Below, piece by piece: positions 35,415 through 46,216 of a stretch of DNA of 64,000 nt. The stretch spans positions 1 to 64,000 of the forward strand of contig CAMXCT020001820.1 in assembly GCA_947184155.2 (NCBI GenBank). The letters run 5' to 3'. The notes below the pieces were generated by a model. It had not been told where the DNA came from, did no database searches, and saw nothing but the letters and a program-made list of their open reading frames with translations. The stretch's first letter is position 1, and the number at the start of each line of letters is the position of its first letter. A program made the translations under genes and the position numbers. The stretch is from Cladocopium goreaui (Eukaryota; Sar; Dinophyceae; Suessiales; Symbiodiniaceae).

Positions 35415-36364
35415 GGACATGACGTTTTGAGCGGTTGCCATTCGCTGGGATGACTGAAAACTGGCAACCACTCATTTGGTTTATGACCCTACATTTCTGG
35501 GTGATATTCAAGATTATTGTTCAAATCCCAAATTTGTGGATGGTTATACCATGTTACATGCATATCTGAAACCAACAGTCACTTATGGGATGTTGCACCC
35601 CATGTGTTAAGCGGTGAAAAACCAATTCATCACGGTAAAAATCTTAAAACCCACAAAGGATTTGGGTCTGAACATAGGGCACTCATGGGTACTCCATTCA
35701 ACTGCTGGCCAGGAATTGGGATTCTTCCACCATTTTCAGACACACAATGAGTATTCCCATTGCATCCTCTTTGAGGCATATTCCCATGACAACCCATCAT
35801 ATCCAAACTGTTGCGCCTGGCATTTGGACTCGATCTCCCCACATCCTCGGAGCTGGTTTGATGCTCAAATCGAGATTTGATTCCCCTTATATACCTCATA
35901 AGATGGTTTGGAAAATCGGCTTCTTCATTGAAATCTTTGAAGTAGATGTTTAAATCATCCTTGGTTGGATTCAATTTCAAACAGCAATGAATCCAATCTT
36001 CTCGTTGCGATGTCACCTTGAAATTTCAAGGATGTTCACGCGTCAATATGTTTCACGAACAATTTTTACTCATAAGTCATTTTTTCGGTACTTAAAACCC
36101 CATTTCTTTCTGTCAAATCATTTTAGAGAAAAACACATCACCATCGCGTTCCTTATCCAAACTCTGGTGAAACCTGTATGATTAGTGGTAGAGAGAAATC
36201 CACATATTTCTAGATGGTCAATCACCGTTTCTATCCATATTTAGTGGTCACAAAAATTTGATGTTTGGGTTTAATCCTTCAAATCCACCAGCGTTTGTTG
36301 CTGAAAAAACCAGCGTTTTCGGTTTCTTTGGATCTTAAACCCCACCCCCCCATTTTTGGACGCG

Positions 36365-36420
36365 GTTCCTGCTGCCAGTAGTTGCTGATGGATCTGGAGC
36401 ACGGCAGACTTTCCACCCGC
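36365..36420 (-). CDS. Small exon-like segment
   Basis: After CTTCCCAG the minus frame reads AGGKSAVLQIHQQLLAAGTA. GGKS recalls a P-loop end, but one exon cannot decide it. The 3' edge is unclear. Confidence 0.4.
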
Positions 36421-36645
36421 CTGGGAAGTTAAAAATGGTGATGACAATGGAACATATAGGGGTTGACCATAAATATGGGGTGTGATTATAACCATTTATC
36501 ATATGTAAAAAACAGGATTCATCCCAATCTATTCTAATTACATGGATAGAATGGCGATAATCATGGTGATAATAATACCCCCAGGTAGTAAATTTGACAT
36601 GGGATGATCATGGGGATAATAGTGGATATATTGGATGTATACATA

Positions 36646-36654
36646 TATGGGGAT
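36646..36654. repeat. Target duplication, left copy
   Basis: TATGGGGAT, identical to 37690-37698 on the other side of the 1,035-bp element. Confidence 0.8.
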
Positions 36655-36659
36655 GGGAC

Positions 36660-36735
36660 GGGGGTCACATTCGCCCCTAACCCAGGGGTCACATTCGCCC
36701 CTAACCCAAAAGGGGTCACATTCGCCCCTAAACCA
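36660..36735. repeat. Tandem copies of the terminal GGGGTCACATTCGCCCCTAA unit
   Basis: Three copies, 23-28 bp apart, beginning with the terminal repeat itself. Two more lie near the right end (37610-37652), before the inverted copy. Confidence 0.85.
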
Positions 36736-36741
36736 CAATAC

Positions 36742-37074
36742 TTTCAATATGTTGCTCAACCTTTTAGGGTAAAACCTGGGGACAAGGGGACATTTAGGGG
36801 GACTGGGGGACCTTTAGGGGGGACTTGGGGGCATACGTGAACTTGCCCCTCTATTCAATATGTTACTCAACCTTTTAGGGTAAAACCTGGGGACAAGGGG
36901 ACATTTAAGGGGACTGGGGAACCTTTAGGGGGGACTTGGGGGCATATGTTAACTTGCCTCTCTATTCAGTATGTTACTCAAACTTTTAGGGTAAAACCTG
37001 GGGACAAGGGGACAGTTAGGGGGACTGGGGAACCTTTAGGGGGCATTGGGGGCATATGTTAACTTGCCTCTCTA
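36742..37074. repeat. 111-bp tandem repeat, three copies
   Basis: TTCAATATGTTGCTCAACC starts near 36743; its equivalents follow 111 and 222 bp later. All share TTTTAGGGTAAAACCTGGGG and the ACCTTTAGGGGG region. Confidence 0.9.
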
Positions 37075-37077
37075 TTG

Positions 37078-37530
37078 AAGTTGCCTGAAATCATTGTTAC
37101 AACGTAGCATCCAATTGAGCGTCTTTGAACTTGCTTGAAATGCATGTTTCACCGAAGCATCCAGTGCATCCGTGAAGTTGCTTGAAATGCCTGTTGCCAC
37201 GTCGCATCCAAAGCGTCTTCGCACTTGCTTGAAATACATGTTACACCGTGGAATCCAGCGCCTCCATAGCGTCCTAGAAGTTGCTTGAAATGGCTCTTGG
37301 AACGTAGCATCCAAAGCATCTTCGAAGTTGATTGCCATGGATGTTACAACGTAGCATCCATAGCGTCCAGGAAGTTGCTTGAAATGACTGTTACAACGTA
37401 ACATCCAAAGCGTCTTCGAAGTTGCTCGAAATGGATGTTACAACGTAGCATCCATAGCGTGCTGGAAGTTGCTTGAACTGGCTGTTGGAACGTAGCGTCC
37501 ACAGCGTTTTCGACGTTGCGCTTCCAACAT
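37078..37530. repeat. 47-bp minisatellite (GAAGTTGCTTGAAATG unit)
   Basis: Units begin near 37277, 37324, 37371, 37418, 37465 and 37512, exactly 47 bp apart, with older irregular units from 37078. Alternate units resemble each other more (CGTCTTCG versus CGTCCAGG), giving a 94-bp higher order. 47 is not a multiple of three, so open minus frames are not genes. Confidence 0.9.
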
Positions 37531-38558
37531 AACACGTGAAAATGACTCTCTGAGGTGGAAAAGATCCTTTTGAGGCTCTGAAACTATTGCGCCTGCCACA
37601 CAAAAGCAGGGGTCACATTCGCCCCCTAACCCAGGGTCACATTCGCCCCTATCCCCACTTCAGTTAGGGGCAAATGCGACCCCCGTGCCTATGGGGATAG
37701 TACTGGCATGCATAGTAGATGATGATTTAATGTGATTATTTAATGGGAGAATGGAGACCGGGGATATATATATATATATTATATAACCAACATGATGTGG
37801 GATACTTAGCAACTGGTAACCAACTGGTTATCTAATGGGATTATTTAATGGGATAATCATGGAGATACGGGAGATATGGGACTGGCTGCTAAAGCTTGGG
37901 AGAATAATTTTTGAAGCAGCTGGTACATATCAAATCTCAATGGGTGATATATTGATTCAATGGGATATTCAATATTCGTATCAATCTCAATTTTTGAAGC
38001 AGCTATTACCAGTAAAAAGGCTGATTCAATGGGATTTTTGTTGGGGTCCAAAAACAGGGGATGTGGGCCTTTTGTTATCAACTTGAGATGGGAGATCTCC
38101 TACTTCACTGGTTACAGGATGGGGCCCCCGTTCGAGCGATGGCGTTCAGAAACGCCGAAAAAAAGTGGCTGAATTCGATTGGGTTTATGGTAGATATAAC
38201 GAACTAGTTAATGGGGATTATAATGGTTTATAAACCTATATACATATATATATAGTTTTAATTCGTTTGTAATGGGCAATAAGGATAAACAATAAAATGG
38301 TGACTTAATGGGATATATTCGGGATAACGATGCGGATATGATGGGATATGATGGGATATGGCCTATATAAGCAACATGATATTAGCATAGTGGGATATAC
38401 ATGAGAATATACTGGGTATATAGAACTTAACCAACTAACAAAGGTCATTCAAGCAACAGAAATAAGAGATATAATAGCACATACCTGGATATTTTATAAT
38501 CAACTCAATATGTGCCATGGTTAAGTCACGCATTCACGGATTATTGGGTTATGGTCAC

Positions 38559-38676
38559 CCATTGCTGTGGTAATCCCCTTCCAATCTCCATTCTGCTGTT
38601 TGGGATGCAAAATCGAAACAGATCGTGGATTTGACCACCAATTGCACCCGGAAGCTCTTCGGCATCTTTTCGCGGA
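38559..38676 (-). CDS. Internal exon, unknown protein
   Basis: Acceptor ACTGATAG, donor GTGACC. It reads REKMPKSFRVQLVVKSTICF, DFASQTAEWRLEGDYHSN: beta-rich and protein-like. Confidence 0.5.
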
Positions 38677-39132
38677 CTATCAGTGGTGAGTAAGTTTTAC
38701 ACTCAGCAGTAAATTTTATAATCGGCTTTAAGCAATGTGGGAAGTTTCCCACCCACCGAAAAAATATTACTAACCATCCCAAATATGACCGTGAATGGGT
38801 GGTATAAATAAACAATCCATTGGCCTTTCCACATTGCCCATAGTTAGGGATCCTCCGACACTAAAGAAGAGTTTTGTTTGGCAGGTATATATGTTATAAA
38901 CAGGGGAAGAGATTCATTGGTTATGAATAGGTCGCACGATTACATCACAAGTAGACTAAGTAGACATAAAATGATATAAATAGCAAAAATCACAGATTCA
39001 TTGTAAATCCTTGGTAGTCCAAAAAAAATGCCGTGTTTTTTTTTCCATTGATAGCAAGAAACCAAAGGATAAAAAAAAACCTCTCCAAGGTGGGGGATGA
39101 GATCACCAGGACTAGTGCCATCATTTTAAAAT

Positions 39133-39237
39133 TACCCTCTGGTAAATTAACATAGACCCTGGTAGATAGGGGTTGGAAGATTAGTTTCCTCTAACAATTG
39201 GTGATTTTCAGGGTCTATGTTTATTTACCAGAGGGTA
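39133..39237. repeat. Family 1 inverted-repeat element with a changed stem
   Basis: Ends intact, but the inner arms are CATAGACCCTG and CAGGGTCTATG instead of CATAGCTATTG/CAATAGCTATG. Both arms changed together. Confidence 0.9.
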
Positions 39238-39257
39238 TCTAAGATGATGATTTAGGA

Positions 39258-39481
39258 CTAGGTCATCATGGCATGTTTTTTATGGTTCAAGACCATTTTT
39301 TCGAATCTTGGAGTAGCGGGAACCAGGTCCCAGATCCGAAGTCCCAAGGAGTCCCTAGCCTCCATGAACATGGTGCCAGGCTTTGTCAAGTTTACCTCAC
39401 GACGCATGGAAAATCCATGGGGAACATCACCGAGAAATGGTTTATCATGGCGAAAACAATGGGACCCATGATCTATACCCT
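39258..39481 (-). CDS. Exon-like segment starting at a family 1 element
   Basis: Minus frame open from the CCCAG|AGGG at the element end. It reads GIDHGSHCFRHDKPFLGDVP, then VNLTKPGTMFMEARDSLGLR, then IWDLVPATPRFEKM, to a TAG at 39260-39258. The second half is the most protein-like; an internal acceptor (GTGAG before VNLTK) is an alternative start. Confidence 0.45.
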
Positions 39482-39591
39482 CTGGGAAACGTTTACAAAA
39501 AACTATGGAAAGATCCACCATGCTATTATTAGGTAAATCAACGAACCAAATATCCATTTTCAATAGCGTTTTGTATGTTTACCAGAGGGTT
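39476..39591. repeat. Family 1 inverted-repeat element
   Basis: Left TACCCTCTGGGAAACG, right GTTTACCAGAGGGT. The inner arms are imperfect. Confidence 0.8.
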
Positions 39592-39639
39592 TCTATGGGG
39601 TGTTTCCAGCCAGCCATGGTGACCATTTTTCGTATCTCA

Positions 39640-39715
39640 TTTGTCAGCCGTGCTGATTCGGATAGGACTTTTCAGAAAATGCCGCGGCGTGAATCCGCAT
39701 TCCTGCAGCATCCCT
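39640..39715 (-). CDS. Short exon-like segment
   Basis: After ATTTGCCAG the minus frame reads DAAGMRIHAAAFSEKSYPNQ. The plus strand is also open, so strand is uncertain. Confidence 0.3.
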
Positions 39716-39723
39716 GGCAAATT

Positions 39724-39790
39724 CATTCCATAATATCCATAATATCCATAATATCCATAATATCCATAATATCCATAATATCCATAATAC
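39724..39790. repeat. 9-bp tandem repeat ATAATATCC
   Basis: Seven near-perfect units. Confidence 0.95.
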
Positions 39791-40283
39791 ATCTAAATAT
39801 ATCTCAATACACAATATACAGACTATACACTGTACGTTCCGTCTTCGCAAAAGGCCGCGGATTTTTCAACCCCCATTGACTTCGATGATTTTCGGTTGGG
39901 ATTTCCCAGCGGCCGAGCGAATCAAGGACAGCTTTTTGGGTACTGAATCAAGGCCAAAGTGAACAGTGAGACATCTCTCTCCCCCTCTCTATGTATATAT
40001 ATATATGTATAATACATACATATTTAACGTATATATGCATATGTTTTTAGAATTATATATATATATATAGAATCATATAGATACAGGTAGATATATAGGT
40101 AGAACACCATGAGAATAGGTCAACACTCTCAGGTCTGCCCGGTCCGGCACCTCGTAATGCTGCACCGAATAAAATCCCTCCTCTTGCAATCTCCTGTGAC
40201 GTGGAGTACATTAAGCATCCAAAAAGATGTAGAAAATCACTTGGACACCGAAATTATGGGGAAAACATTGTCAATCTTTGATC

Positions 40284-40530
40284 CTCAACATCAACAACAA
40301 CAACAAGAAGAACAACAACAAGAACAAGAACAATAACAAGAACAAAAACAAGAACAAAAACAAGAACAACAACGACAACGGCAACGACAACAACAACAGC
40401 AACAACAACAAGAAGAAGAAGAACAACAAGAACAAGAACAAGAACAAGAACAAGAACAAGAACAGCAACGGCAACGGCAACGGCAACGACAACGACAATG
40501 ACAACAACGACAGCAACGACAACAACAACA
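40284..40530. repeat. CAA/CAAGAA/CAACGG low-complexity array
   Basis: Imperfect trinucleotide and hexanucleotide units (AACAAG, CGGCAA). Asn/Lys and Leu/Phe open frames are by-products. Confidence 0.95.
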
Positions 40531-40797
40531 ATCTGTTCTTTGGCTGGTTGGCCGGTTATTTTACATTGATAGCAACAAAATCAAGGATTCAACTACCCAC
40601 CAAGGTTGGGGATGAAACTATGGAAAAACATCATCGAAATACCATCCCGACAATACTTTACCATCTTTTTGGGGCGTGACTACATCCTTCACTCTTACAC
40701 AAGGTCAGCGAAAATCTGCCGATTTAATGCATAACTAAATGATATTTCAGTTAATTATCTCTTGAATTATGTTATAATCATTTTATTAAACAGGATT

Positions 40798-41541
40798 TCA
40801 AACACTCGGTTTGTTATCCCCCAAAATGGCATCAATACATTGGGCAAAGGCAATTGAGCCTTCCTCAGTCCAGTTCTTCTGCTCCGCGGCAATCTCTGCC
40901 TTCTCTTGAAGGCGAACGGGCAAATGGGCACTGGTTCGCCGGCGACACCAACTTTTTGTATCCAGCAAATTGTTCTCCATGCTTCCTTTTGATTCCCTTC
41001 TCCATCTCGGTGTACCATTCCTCCTGAAGGAATTTCAAAGCGTCTGATTTCTCGGGAAGTTGCAGCATGGAAATTAGGACTCCTATTTTCCCAACAGATG
41101 AATATCTTCAATGGCTTGATGGATCTCCATTCTCGTCCTCTGGTAGGTTCTCGTCGAAAAAATCTCTGACCTTTCTTGTGAAGCCTTGCCAGGTCGGACG
41201 TTCAAGGCAGTTCACCACGACTTTGAGGCGTTTTGATCTCGTTTGCTTGACCCGTTCGTCTGCCTCTCTGTTACACCACCACCAGAGTTACTTACTCCTG
41301 AAGGCAAGGACGATCGAGAAATAGAAAGACCGGGGCAGGAGCCACTCCACGAATACCCAGGGGAAGATTCCTTCCTTACGTCCGTGCGCTTAAACTTCGT
41401 TGGAGGAAGCTTTACTGTGCCGAATGGTCTCAGGAGAAAATAAGCGAAGGCAACAGCTCTCTCGAGCTTATTGGAGGTCTGGACCCAATCTGCCCCGAAC
41501 CCAGCTGAATTTTCATGATTCATCGACCTGAGGCAAGCCAT
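40798..41541 (-). pseudogene. Continuous gene fragment with frame breaks (possible retrocopy)
   Basis: About 740 bp of coding-like sequence on minus with no inverted-repeat element inside. Pieces: MNHENSAGFGADWVQTSNKL (41520), TSNSGG-type low-complexity near 41290, VVVNCLERPTWQGFTRKVRD (41220), then an in-frame TGA, LPEKSDALKFLQEEWYTEME (41050), and after one more frame change AEIAAEQKNWTEEGSIAFAQ with the final stop at 40798. A 28-nt GTAAGT...AACAG stretch near 41270-41300 would join the first two pieces if it were an intron. Lack of normal introns suggests a reverse-transcribed copy. Family unknown. Confidence 0.5.
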
Positions 41542-42066
41542 TTGTGCTTATCTTGATACACTTTAAACCCATTGTAAGGAGGGATTTCATCATCAATTTC
41601 CTGCACAAAAATCCATTTGAAATTAGTATCGTTACAGATGTTTTTTTTTTGCTTTTCTTGAATCATTATTCAATACTTTTTGGACCAGATTTCCCAGGGA
41701 TAGTTTGATCTAAATCGGAATAGGCAAGCGAAGCCAAGAATTTTAGCTGGTTAGGTTCTACATCCACTGGGAAGGTCCCCATGTTATATATTGTTATATT
41801 ACATCCCGTTCTGTGCGATATCCCCATAATACATTGCCATCATATTCCCAGCAGAAAAAAACACAATTACACCCATTATCTCCCCAGCATCAATAGGCTT
41901 TATACCCAATTTTCTTGCCAGAGAAATCCCCACAGAAAGCAGTTACCAGTACATGTAGGATCATCCTTATTAACTGGTTAGTAAGCAGAGAAATGTAATC
42001 CATTTAAATGTCCGACCCCGGGCTTTCAATCACCGTTACCCACCAGTTATGGTAATTGAACAGTCT

Positions 42067-42419
42067 CTGGTTGGTGGTTTCAACCCCTCTGAAAAATATT
42101 AGTCAGTTGTTCACACAAGGCGGGAGGCGTTCTCACTCGCAGCACGCGGTCACGCAGACCACGGGCATCGAAGAAACGAGACTCGCGTCGGAGTCATCAA
42201 GAAAAGAGAAAAAAGAGTGATCAGCTGATTGAATTAAAAAGAAACTTCCAGTTAGACAGGACATGGTTTCGACCCACGAAAGCAACCCCAAGCATGCGAT
42301 TGGCAGGAAAAGACATGGCAATCTTCCCGCCCTTTATGTAGCCTGAAGTATGGACTTTTCCATCACTTGGGATTATTATTTCCAATCTATGGAAAAACAT
42401 GTTCCAAACCACCAACCAC
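42067..42419. repeat. Family 2 element split by a 257-bp insertion
   Basis: The left part CTGGTTGGTGGTTTCAACC runs to AGTCAGTTG at 42109. The right part resumes TTGGGATTATT at 42367 and ends ACCACCAACCA. TTG is present on both sides of the insert. Confidence 0.8.
42110..42366. mobile_element. 257-bp insertion of unknown type inside the family 2 element
   Basis: The insert begins TTCACACAAGGCGGGAGGCG and ends TTTTCCATCAC. It has no inverted ends. The possible target duplication is TTG. The GC-rich 5' part (to about 42190) may be gene-derived. Confidence 0.45.
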
Positions 42420-42754
42420 TTCTCTATTGATAATCAGCATCTTGAATGGGTAAATCATCGAACTAAATGGTCAAACTATGCTTTCCACAGCTTGGTCTTT
42501 CCATTGCCGGGGGTACGATCCGTGGGATGATCCTCCAAGTACAAGGTGAGGCCCCCCAGTTATGTTTGTTTTATGTTCACCCATCAAACTATCATTACAA
42601 CTGCCATAAACCCTCGTGAAATTGGCGTTCAGCAACTTAGCTATCATAACACCGGCTTATCCATTAATTATCTAATATCTATCAATTAATCATCCAATAT
42701 CTATCCATTAATCATGCAATATTTATATCCAATATCCAATATTTATCCAGTAAC

Positions 42755-42859
42755 TACCCTCTGGTAATTTAACATAGCTATTGAACATGACCATTTATAG
42801 TTGAATTACTCATAAAAACATGGTGATTTTCCATAGTCATGTTAGTTTACCAGAGGGTA
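42755..42859. repeat. Family 1 inverted-repeat element
   Basis: Ends intact (TACCCTCTGG, CCAGAGGGTA). Directly followed by an exon-like segment. Confidence 0.9.
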
Positions 42860-42968
42860 TCCATTCACTATGCATTGATTCTTGATCTCAACCGTTTTCG
42901 CCTGCTGGGTCTCAGTATCTCCAGGCCGGCCACCAGCATCTTCGCCCGTGCCTGCGATGGATGTTTTG
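42854..42968 (+). CDS. Exon-like segment bracketed by family 1 and family 2 elements
   Basis: Begins after TTTACCAG inside the family 1 right end and ends before GTAGGTGG inside the family 2 left end. 115 nt: 38 codons plus one base, reading RVSIHYALILDLNRFRLLGL, SISRPATSIFARACDGCF. A minus frame (AKMLVAGLEILRPSRRKR) is also open, so strand is not certain. Confidence 0.45.
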
Positions 42969-43065
42969 GTAGGTGGTTGAGCCACCCCTCTGAAAAATAT
43001 TCGTCAAATGGGATGATTATTGCCAACATATGGACAAATAAAATTCATCTTCCAAACCACCAACC
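42967..43065. repeat. Family 2 inverted-repeat element
   Basis: Left TGGTAGGTGGTTGAGCCACC, right CCAAACCACCAACCAG. Confidence 0.9.
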
Positions 43066-43151
43066 AGTGATAAATGGAATATGACGGAATATGTTTTCAG
43101 TTTGATTTTGATATTTTGATGTCCGTAACGACTTTCATGGACTATTCTTAC

Positions 43152-43227
43152 TGTAGATTTTGATGGCGTATCGGGAGGTCCACTGCCAGGGGATGGGGTG
43201 ACATCTGTTCAAATGTCCGGGGCAGGG
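43152..43227 (-). CDS. Internal exon, second of a phase-matched pair
   Basis: Acceptor CTCTACAAG, donor GTAAGA. 76 nt. With the one base carried from the exon at 43734-43650 it reads ALPRTFEQMSPHPLAVDLPI, RHQNL. No family is recognised. Confidence 0.6.
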
Positions 43228-43429
43228 CTTGTAGAGATATTCATACAATTATCCTAAATTCCGAGGTAACTAGTCAATGAATTTTGGGGCTTCAATCATT
43301 TCGATTCATATTCAGTTCAAGTAGCTTTGTCTGAAAATTACGGTAGCCCATTCAATCCAGTCGTTCATCACAATTTTACCTATTGATATAGCCATTTGGG
43401 TCAATCCCCCATTTTCGGACAAGCAAATC

Positions 43430-43610
43430 ATCATGATTGTTGGTTTGTATAGCCCATTATATTCCCATACACAAGAACGTATTATATAGAAATCATATAC
43501 CCAGTAATGTGGGTAAAGCAATGCCATAAACCACCCATGACTGGAATGGTTTGTACCACTTAAGAATGGTGATTTGGGGGATGGTTCATGGCATTGTTTT
43601 ACCCACATTA
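43430..43610. repeat. Inverted-repeat element with TGTGGGTAAAGCAATG arms
   Basis: Arms GTGGGTAAAGCAATGCC and GGCATTGTTTTACCCAC, preceded by CATACACAAGAACGTATTA. A related copy lies at 61257-61460 with the same upstream words. Confidence 0.75.
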
Positions 43611-43649
43611 TATCCCATATAACTCTTGCTTTGTATCTGACTGACTCAC

Positions 43650-43734
43650 CAGAGACGGTGATGCCATGCGCCTTTGAGACCCATTCGCTGAAGTGCAAGC
43701 GCAGCTCCCCCAAACCATCTCGCCTCAGAGGGAG
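43650..43734 (-). CDS. Internal exon, first of a phase-matched pair
   Basis: Acceptor GGAATTAG, donor GTGAGT. 85 nt, 28 codons plus one base: LPLRRDGLGELRLHFSEWVS, KAHGITVS. The donor is near consensus, and the phase fits the next exon downstream on this strand (43227-43152). Confidence 0.6.
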
Positions 43735-44755
43735 CTAATTCCCGAAGATAAACTGGGGATATGGATATGTAACATGTATTGTATATGTGTAATTATATAC
43801 GTATATACAGTATATATATATGTATTAGTATAAATGTATATACAGTACATTTAGACACACACACACACTATATATATATATACACATACAGTGTATATAT
43901 ATATATATTATACATACGCTAATAATTGTGATTTGATGTGCTTCAGTGAGCGATTCATCGCGAAGTTAGTAAAGATAATGATAAATTACTGTTGCGTAGA
44001 CAAGGTAGATATCTAATTAGTTTTCATAGGGGTAACATAGACCAACCCACATTTCAATAGGGGGGACCACTTTGCACAGTCGTAGTTGCGCTGGATCATA
44101 TTATAGCAACCCCCAAAAGGATAGAAATGTGTTTCCGAGATGGTATAGATAATGTTTCTCCACCCTATTTTGCAGGTTTTCAACTTTTTGACCTTTTTGG
44201 TGGTCACTATAGCTGTCTCTATAGCTTGTGCATACGATCATCATCCACTTCTCTGCTGTTTCCAGGCCCCAACATCTCGGCAGAGACCACTTCTGGCCGT
44301 GCCTCATGATGACCAGCTGGCTTTCAACCCAGATCATGGTCAATTTAGATCGTCTGAGGTGGGGGTGGTAGGTTTCAACATGTGAGGGTTTCCATAAATG
44401 GAGGTACTGTACCCGAAAATGGATGGTTTATAAGGGAACATCCCAATCTAAAATGGATGATTAAGGAGTACCACTATTTCAGGAAACCTCCATCTTCATT
44501 CTGTTTGAAACTACCAATCGGTCATGGTATCGGCAACGCTTCAGTACACCCGCCCCCTGACACCAGGTGGGGCCCCCCGCGAAATCAACCGCTAAGTTGC
44601 TAGGCTTCATGGGGTTTCTATCGTCGTTTTGTGGCTTCAAAGGTTATGTATATTATAAACCATCTTGTAACTATAATAACTGTTGCTTTTTCTGGGGTTC
44701 TATCTATAGATATCTCTAGTTGTTTTGGGGCTTCAAAGGGGTAAGCAACAAACAC

Positions 44756-44821
44756 GACTGCGGGGGATGCCACCGGCCTCATCCTTCAATGAGATACGTC
44801 CAGCCAGCTCTGCTGCACTGC
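44756..44821 (-). CDS. Small internal exon
   Basis: Acceptor TTTTCGTCCAG, donor GTGTTT. 66 nt reading SAAELAGRISLKDEAGGIPR with two bases carried in and one base out. Confidence 0.45.
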
Positions 44822-44829
44822 CTGGACGA

Positions 44830-45560
44830 AAACATGATGACTATGGCCCCACTTGGGAAATCTCCAAAGGGAAAATTGTTCATTGCCATGTTTGACTACC
44901 AGATTATACTTGGATGATACTTGAATTGGAGGTACCTACCACAGATAAGCTCTTGATATGGCCTATGTACAGGAATATTCCCCCACACAGTCCATCCAAT
45001 TTGATCAACTCATTTGACTAGAGTAACAATGACAATAACAACATATTTTTATTATGTAACAATATTAACTATTGTTATAATACTATCATTGTTATATTGT
45101 TATCTAACTGTTATTTGATTATATAAAACAATATTTGACTATGTAAGAAGTATAGTTATAACATTGACTATATAACAATAAATCAATCATTTGACTATAT
45201 AACATTGATTTACCAAGTGCTTCAACATTGCAGAACTCAGGTATCTCCGGCCGTGACAAACCCAGATCTCATAATTGATCATATCCAACTCTATACCGTT
45301 TATATTCCATATCTCCACATCCATATATTTTCTTGGTCATTCCCTTTTTTGGCTGACCCCCCCAACATATGCATACAGATACAAGCCATCCAAAAAAATA
45401 GAATAGTAATTTCAGAGTATTTTTTCACGATATATTCTACTAGGATCTTACGAACTTTTATCTTGTTGGGGGTTGCTACATGTATACGTATGTATCGAAA
45501 CCACAGAAATACACACACAAATATATACATATGTATATACACGTCGAATTACATATACAT
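44830..45560. other. Spacer or intron, AT-rich
   Basis: TAACAATAT-type words dominate 45000-45200. No exon is seen. Confidence 0.4.
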
Positions 45561-45568
45561 TATATATA

Positions 45569-45677
45569 TACACTCTCTGGTAATTTAACATAGCTATTGA
45601 ACATTGCCCATTTATAGTTGATTTACCCATTAAAAATGGTGATTTTCCATAGTTACGTAAACGTCTACCAGAGGGTA
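45569..45677. repeat. Family 1 inverted-repeat element
   Basis: Left TACACTCTCTGGTAATTTAAC (two extra bases), right CTACCAGAGGGTA. Confidence 0.85.
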
Positions 45678-45778
45678 TACATGCTGCAGGGCATTTTCCC
45701 GGCTGCAGAGAATTTCCGGGCCTTTTCGGTAGCACTGAGATGTCAGGCTTCGCATGTCTTCAGTACGACCCATTTCCT
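45672..45778 (-). CDS. Exon-like segment ending at a family 1 element
   Basis: The minus frame reads DLEEMGRTEDMRSLTSQCYR, KGPEILCSRENALQ, HVYPL and reaches CTG|GTAGAC in the end of the family 1 element at 45569-45677. The likely acceptor is CTGACAG. Confidence 0.4.
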
Positions 45779-45825
45779 CCAGATCGCTGTCAGGACCTGA
45801 ACGTTGAAGCAGCAAGACATGGGAT

Positions 45826-45938
45826 TACCCTCTAGTTATGACTAACGGTTTGCCATGGACAGACCCAACCATTTTTAATAGGTAAATCAACAAACAAGTG
45901 GGTCATTTCCCATGGCTATGTTAAATAACCAGAGGGTA
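45826..45938. repeat. Family 1 inverted-repeat element, CCATGG variant
   Basis: Left TACCCTCTAGTTATGAC, right TAACCAGAGGGTA. The CCATGG core occurs in both arms. Confidence 0.85.
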
Positions 45939-46216
45939 ACTATAGCTATCCAGAACTATCTATAGCTATTGATTTATGGATAGCAATCCCATGGATACTT
46001 AATGGATAGCTATTGATAGCTATATCCATGAAAAAAAAATGGTGGAATGGTGGAATGGGATGACTACTAATGGTTATTAATGGTTATGATGGGGTGATTA
46101 TGGATAGTTATGCATATTTTATCTATAGCTATCCAGAACTATGCATAACTATCCGTGCGGGGGGTTCACAGGACGGTATTTTCACCCTTGAAAGCCACAA
46201 TCCCTTGTGCCTATCA

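Larger units (their letters stand above)
36655..37689. mobile_element. Non-autonomous DNA transposon, 27-bp inverted ends and 9-bp target duplication
   Basis: The left end GGGACGGGGGTCACATTCGC (continuing CCCTAAC) pairs with the right end read on minus, GGCACGGGGGTCGCATTTGC (CCCTAAC): 24 of 27 match. Perfect 9-bp direct repeats flank it. A 9-bp duplication is typical of Mutator-like elements, so that superfamily is the best guess. It has no transposase; its interior is three tandem arrays. It would move only with enzyme supplied elsewhere. Confidence 0.75.

Noticed and set aside
37072..37603. Minus-strand open frames across the 47-bp array
   Set aside because: The period is not a multiple of three and the frames shift with each unit, so this is not a repeat protein.
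36640..37700. CRISPR-like array
   Set aside because: The repeats are head-to-tail units without unique spacers and lie within a eukaryotic transposon.
44230..44345. Exon with a histidine-phosphatase-like RHG (LVIMRHGQ) on minus
   Set aside because: All frames on both strands are open and protein-like here. RHG alone in one frame is not enough.
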